The position numbers and the translations under genes were made by a program. This document shows, piece after piece, positions 63,313 to 64,000 of a stretch of DNA of 64,000 bases; the first letter of the stretch is position 1; the number at the start of each line of letters is the position of its first letter. The stretch is from NCBI RefSeq assembly GCF_936928535.1, contig NZ_CAKZHY010000097.1, positions 107,527 through 171,526 on the forward strand, written 5' to 3'. The stretch is from an uncultured Bradyrhizobium sp. (GTDB taxonomy: Bacteria > Pseudomonadota > Alphaproteobacteria > Rhizobiales > Xanthobacteraceae). Below the pieces are notes generated by a model. That model made no database searches and was not told the DNA's origin. It was given only the letters and a program-made list of their open reading frames with translations.

Positions 63313-63678
63313 TCAGGCGAATTGGCTGAGGCCCGGCGTCCCCGCGATGATCTTGCTCATCTGATCCGCTCCGATTTTGTCTCGGCCGAAGCGAAAAAGT
63401 TCACGGGCAAGGGTCTGGATGTCGGACATACCAAGCCCGAGGCCCATCAGGCGCGTGCCGACGGCCATGAGGCCGCCGCCCATCAGCCGCGACAGTCCGC
63501 CGCCGCTCCTGGATGCCTCGATCGCCCCTTCTGCACCGGGGATCTGGTCGATCAGGGCCTGCACGCTATCGGAAGGACCTTCACTGCGGAGGAATCCCAG
63601 GATAATGCCGACGCTCTTTTCAGCGACAGCACTATCTATGCTGGCGTTTGTCGCCAGCTGTCCGATCAGCTCGTCCAT
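63313..63678 (-). CDS. DUF2267/DUF2780-like small protein
   Basis: A 121-residue protein beginning MDELIGQLATNASIDSAVAEKSVGIILG, with a glycine-rich middle (GGGLSRLMGGGLMAVG) and a C-terminal helical part ending TPGLSQFA. I recall this architecture in small conserved proteins of Bradyrhizobium annotated DUF2267 or VcgC-like. Function unknown. It is the first gene of a two-gene run with the DUF4332 gene. Confidence 0.75.
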   Translation of the reverse strand: MDELIGQLATNASIDSAVAEKSVGIILGFLRSEGPSDSVQALIDQIPGAEGAIEASRSGGGLSRLMGGGLMAVGTRLMGLGLGMSDIQTLARELFRFGRDKIGADQMSKIIAGTPGLSQFA

Positions 63679-64000
63679 ATGGGCCTGCCCCTCAGCCGGT
63701 TCACATGCCGGAGATTATTTTCGAAAAATGATCTTGAGCCGGTGCGATGTGAAATACAAGCGATGAACGCACGCAACGTTCCGATTCATTCTCGAAGACA
63801 CGAAAAGTGTTGCAGCGATGCAAGAGCGGAGAGGAAATTCACGAGAATTTGCCGCGGTGCGAATGCGCGCATCCGACTTTTGGCGCATGTCATGCGCGAA
63901 GTCTCCGACATCGTCGCATGTCGACAGCGCCCCGAGAGGTTTCAATCGGCCCTTTAATTGCGGATTGATGTCAATTCTCTTTTTGAAGCCATTCGGCAAG
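63679..64000. other. Intergenic, no gene recognised at right edge
   Basis: AT-richer 322 bases upstream of the preceding gene. An ATTATTTTC-GAAAAATGAT imperfect palindrome (about 63711-63731) could be an operator. A 94-codon minus-strand frame is open but shows no conserved features. No other feature seen. Confidence 0.5.

Noticed and set aside
63715..63999. 94-codon minus-strand frame at the right edge
   Set aside because: No conserved motif, no convincing start, and it lies in the AT-richer promoter side of the preceding gene.

Overview
The window looks like a chromosomal stretch of a GC-rich alphaproteobacterium of the Bradyrhizobium/Rhodopseudomonas type. Supporting this are hopanoid genes (hpnH, hpnN, hpnO), an imuA-imuB-dnaE2 mutasome behind an alphaproteobacterial LexA box, an EcfG-like promoter, the TIGR03808/TIGR03809 gene pair and DUF2336 (family names from memory of characteristic motifs, no database search). 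No tRNA, rRNA, CRISPR array, phage or transposase gene was seen.

Layout. 0.1-8.2 kb: an orphan membrane protein, then hopanoid biosynthesis and transport: ispH-hpnH on the minus strand, divergent hpnN, a DUF2147 secreted protein, and hpnO. 8.3-11.3 kb: a metallophosphoesterase, cupredoxin, ECF sigma and zinc anti-sigma operon. 11.5-17 kb: alpha/beta hydrolase, GMC oxidoreductase, M20 amidohydrolase and a PiT phosphate transporter. 17.1-25.7 kb: a divergent SOS locus, with a radical SAM protein and a DUF4130-UdgX fusion on one side of a LexA box and imuA-imuB-dnaE2 on the other; dnaE2 carries an in-frame palindromic repeat. 25.8-28.6 kb: SDR, a small membrane protein and a rearranged CaiB-type CoA-transferase between palindromic repeats. 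28.8-36.2 kb: an HME-type RND pump (adaptor plus permease), an amidohydrolase, a P-loop kinase-like protein and a TolC-type channel. 36.4-39.8 kb: acetyl-CoA hydrolase/transferase, enoyl-CoA hydratase and a low-complexity exported protein.

40.1-47.2 kb: an ECF sigma with NrsF-type anti-sigma, DUF2336, a membrane diguanylate cyclase, then a third ECF sigma with membrane anti-sigma and an exported subtilase, closed by a strong terminator. 47.5-49.6 kb: the TIGR03809/TIGR03808 pair. 49.8-56.2 kb: pyrrolidone-carboxyl peptidase-like protein, meaB, then an accessory patch with an MNT-HEPN pair, an orphan tricarboxylate-type binding protein, and an undescribed two-gene module whose proteins share a short motif (53.3-55.2 kb). 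56.3-60.8 kb: methylmalonyl-CoA mutase, large and small subunits with a GFA protein between. 60.9-63.7 kb: folP-folB-folK and two small conserved proteins.

The functional links best supported by sequence are the SOS mutagenesis/repair locus, the hopanoid block, the methylmalonyl-CoA mutase set with its GTPase chaperone MeaB about 5 kb away, and three separate ECF sigma/anti-sigma circuits. The most novel-looking item is the two-gene motif-sharing membrane module at 53.3-55.2 kb.
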